Assembly: GCA_913031095.1 (NCBI GenBank)
Contig: CAJWGH010000062.1
Coordinates: 1-6,551 of the forward strand
Direction: 5' to 3'
Length of the DNA: 6,551 nt
Source of the DNA: an uncultured Chloroflexota bacterium
GTDB taxonomy: Bacteria; Chloroflexota; Dehalococcoidia; UBA3495
Position 1 is the first letter of the stretch. Each line of letters begins with the position of its first letter. The translations under genes were made by a program, and so were the position numbers. Of the stretch, positions 5,648 through 6,551 are shown in pieces. The notes beneath the pieces were generated by a model, which searched no databases, was not told where the DNA came from, and saw only the letters and a list, made by a program, of their open reading frames with translations.

Positions 5648-6551
5648 TTACAGTAGCGTAGCGAGCGCTTCCGACGCTTTGGCGATGGTTGCGTCGATGT
5701 CAGTCTCCGTATGTGCAGTGGAGACGAATCCAGCCTCGAACTGGGACGGGGCTATGTAAACGCCCTGTTCTTGCATCGCGTGGAAGTATCGCCCATACAT
5801 CTCTGTGTTCGAATCCTCGGCATGAGCCAGCCCCGTCACGGGTCCGCCGTTGAAGAACCCCGTGAACATCGAGCCGACGCGGTTAATAGTGGATGGGATT
5901 TCCACGGCTTGAAAGGCTTTGGTCATGCCTTCGGCCAACCTCTGTGCCAGGGTGTCTAGCTTTTCGAAAGTGCCCGGTTTCTGTAGTTCTGTTAGCGTCG
6001 CTATGCCCGCACTGACCGCCAGTGGGTTTCCAGAAAGGGTGCCCGCCTGGTACATGGCGCCCAGCGGGGCAACCATCTCCATCACGTCCTTCCTTCCGCC
6101 GTAAGCGCCTACCGGCAGACCGCCGCCGATGATCTTGCCCATAGTGGTGATATCTGGGGTTATTCCGAAGAGACCCTGCGCTCCGTTGGGCCCGACCCTG
6201 AACCCTGTTATGACTTCGTCGAAGATCAGAAGCGCGCCGTTCTCTTCGGTGATCTTACGAAGACTTTCCAGGAATCCTGGAGCAGGCATAACTACTCCCA
6301 TATTGCCGGCCACCGGCTCTATGATGACTGCGGCGATGGACGTGGGGTTGGCTAGGAAGAATTTATTCACCGACTCTATGTCGTTATAATCGGCCACCAG
6401 CGTTTCTTTGGCGTAGGACTCTGGGACGCCGGCGCTGGTGGGTATCCCGTGGGTTAATGCCCCGGATCCAGCCTTGACCAGTAGGCCGTCGGCGTGACCG
6501 TGGTAACACCCGGCGAACTTTATTATCTTGTCGCGGCTGGTGAACGCTCGG
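5648..6551 (-). CDS. hemL: Glutamate-1-semialdehyde 2,1-aminomutase, C-terminal part (5' end beyond the window)
   Basis: HemL isomerises glutamate-1-semialdehyde to 5-aminolevulinate, the last step of the C5 route to heme and other tetrapyrroles, using PLP or PMP in the cytoplasm. The frame is open without interruption from 6550 to the TAA at 5648-5650, giving 300 residues; about 130 N-terminal residues of a usual ~430 are missing. The visible part opens with RAFTSRDKIIKFAGCYHGHA and then AGSGALTHGIPTSAGVP, both typical of HemL. Next come EPVAGNMGVV, the cofactor-binding Asp in FDEVITGFR (fragment residue 111), and the PLP lysine in TTMGKIIGGGLPVGAYGG (fragment residue 139, codon 6134-6136). 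An internal GTG at 6397 is not the start, since conserved sequence continues upstream of it. The use of HemL implies the glutamate route rather than ALA synthase. Confidence 0.97.
   Translation of the reverse strand, partial: RAFTSRDKIIKFAGCYHGHADGLLVKAGSGALTHGIPTSAGVPESYAKETLVADYNDIESVNKFFLANPTSIAAVIIEPVAGNMGVVMPAPGFLESLRKITEENGALLIFDEVITGFRVGPNGAQGLFGITPDITTMGKIIGGGLPVGAYGGRKDVMEMVAPLGAMYQAGTLSGNPLAVSAGIATLTELQKPGTFEKLDTLAQRLAEGMTKAFQAVEIPSTINRVGSMFTGFFNGGPVTGLAHAEDSNTEMYGRYFHAMQEQGVYIAPSQFEAGFVSTAHTETDIDATIAKASEALATLL

Noticed and set aside
5648..6397. hemL starting internally at GTG 6397
   Set aside because: The same frame is open to the window edge and the upstream 51 codons encode conserved HemL sequence, so the gene is cut by the window rather than short.

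Overview
The window is a compact stretch of bacterial chromosome made of housekeeping and stress genes. By eye the GC content is moderate, in the mid-to-upper 50s percent. I see no insertion sequence, phage gene, CRISPR array, tRNA or rRNA. The C5-pathway tetrapyrrole enzyme HemL and a nickel superoxide dismutase point to an aerobic bacterium that makes tetrapyrroles from glutamate, so probably not an alphaproteobacterium. A marine Chloroflexota-like or similar free-living lineage would fit, but the sequence alone does not prove any taxon.

Layout, left to right. Positions 1-4873 are a minus-strand block, transcribed right to left: ilvD (dihydroxy-acid dehydratase), a 311-base spacer that may hold one small ORF and a promoter, a single-domain malic enzyme, tldD (TldD/PmbA metalloprotease), and the first 50 codons of a membrane-anchored protein running off the left edge. 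Malic enzyme, tldD and the membrane protein are separated by only 4 and 17 bases and look like one operon. Positions 4874-5098 are a divergent promoter region with a perfect 14-base palindrome. Then comes sodN (Ni-SOD precursor) on the plus strand, a strong bidirectional hairpin terminator, and the C-terminal 300 codons of hemL on the minus strand, whose start lies beyond the right edge.

How the genes relate. IlvD feeds branched-chain amino-acid synthesis, malic enzyme links malate to pyruvate (which is also the precursor of the IlvD pathway), and HemL makes 5-aminolevulinate. The most suggestive arrangement is sodN back to back with ilvD. Some IlvD enzymes are classic superoxide-sensitive iron-sulfur dehydratases, and here one shares a promoter region and a palindrome with a superoxide dismutase. 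Several annotated starts deserve correction: ilvD most likely starts at a GTG (4873) behind a good ribosome-binding site, sodN at the ATG at 5099, and tldD has only non-ATG candidates. I found no clearly new multi-gene system; the findings are regulatory and start-site observations.
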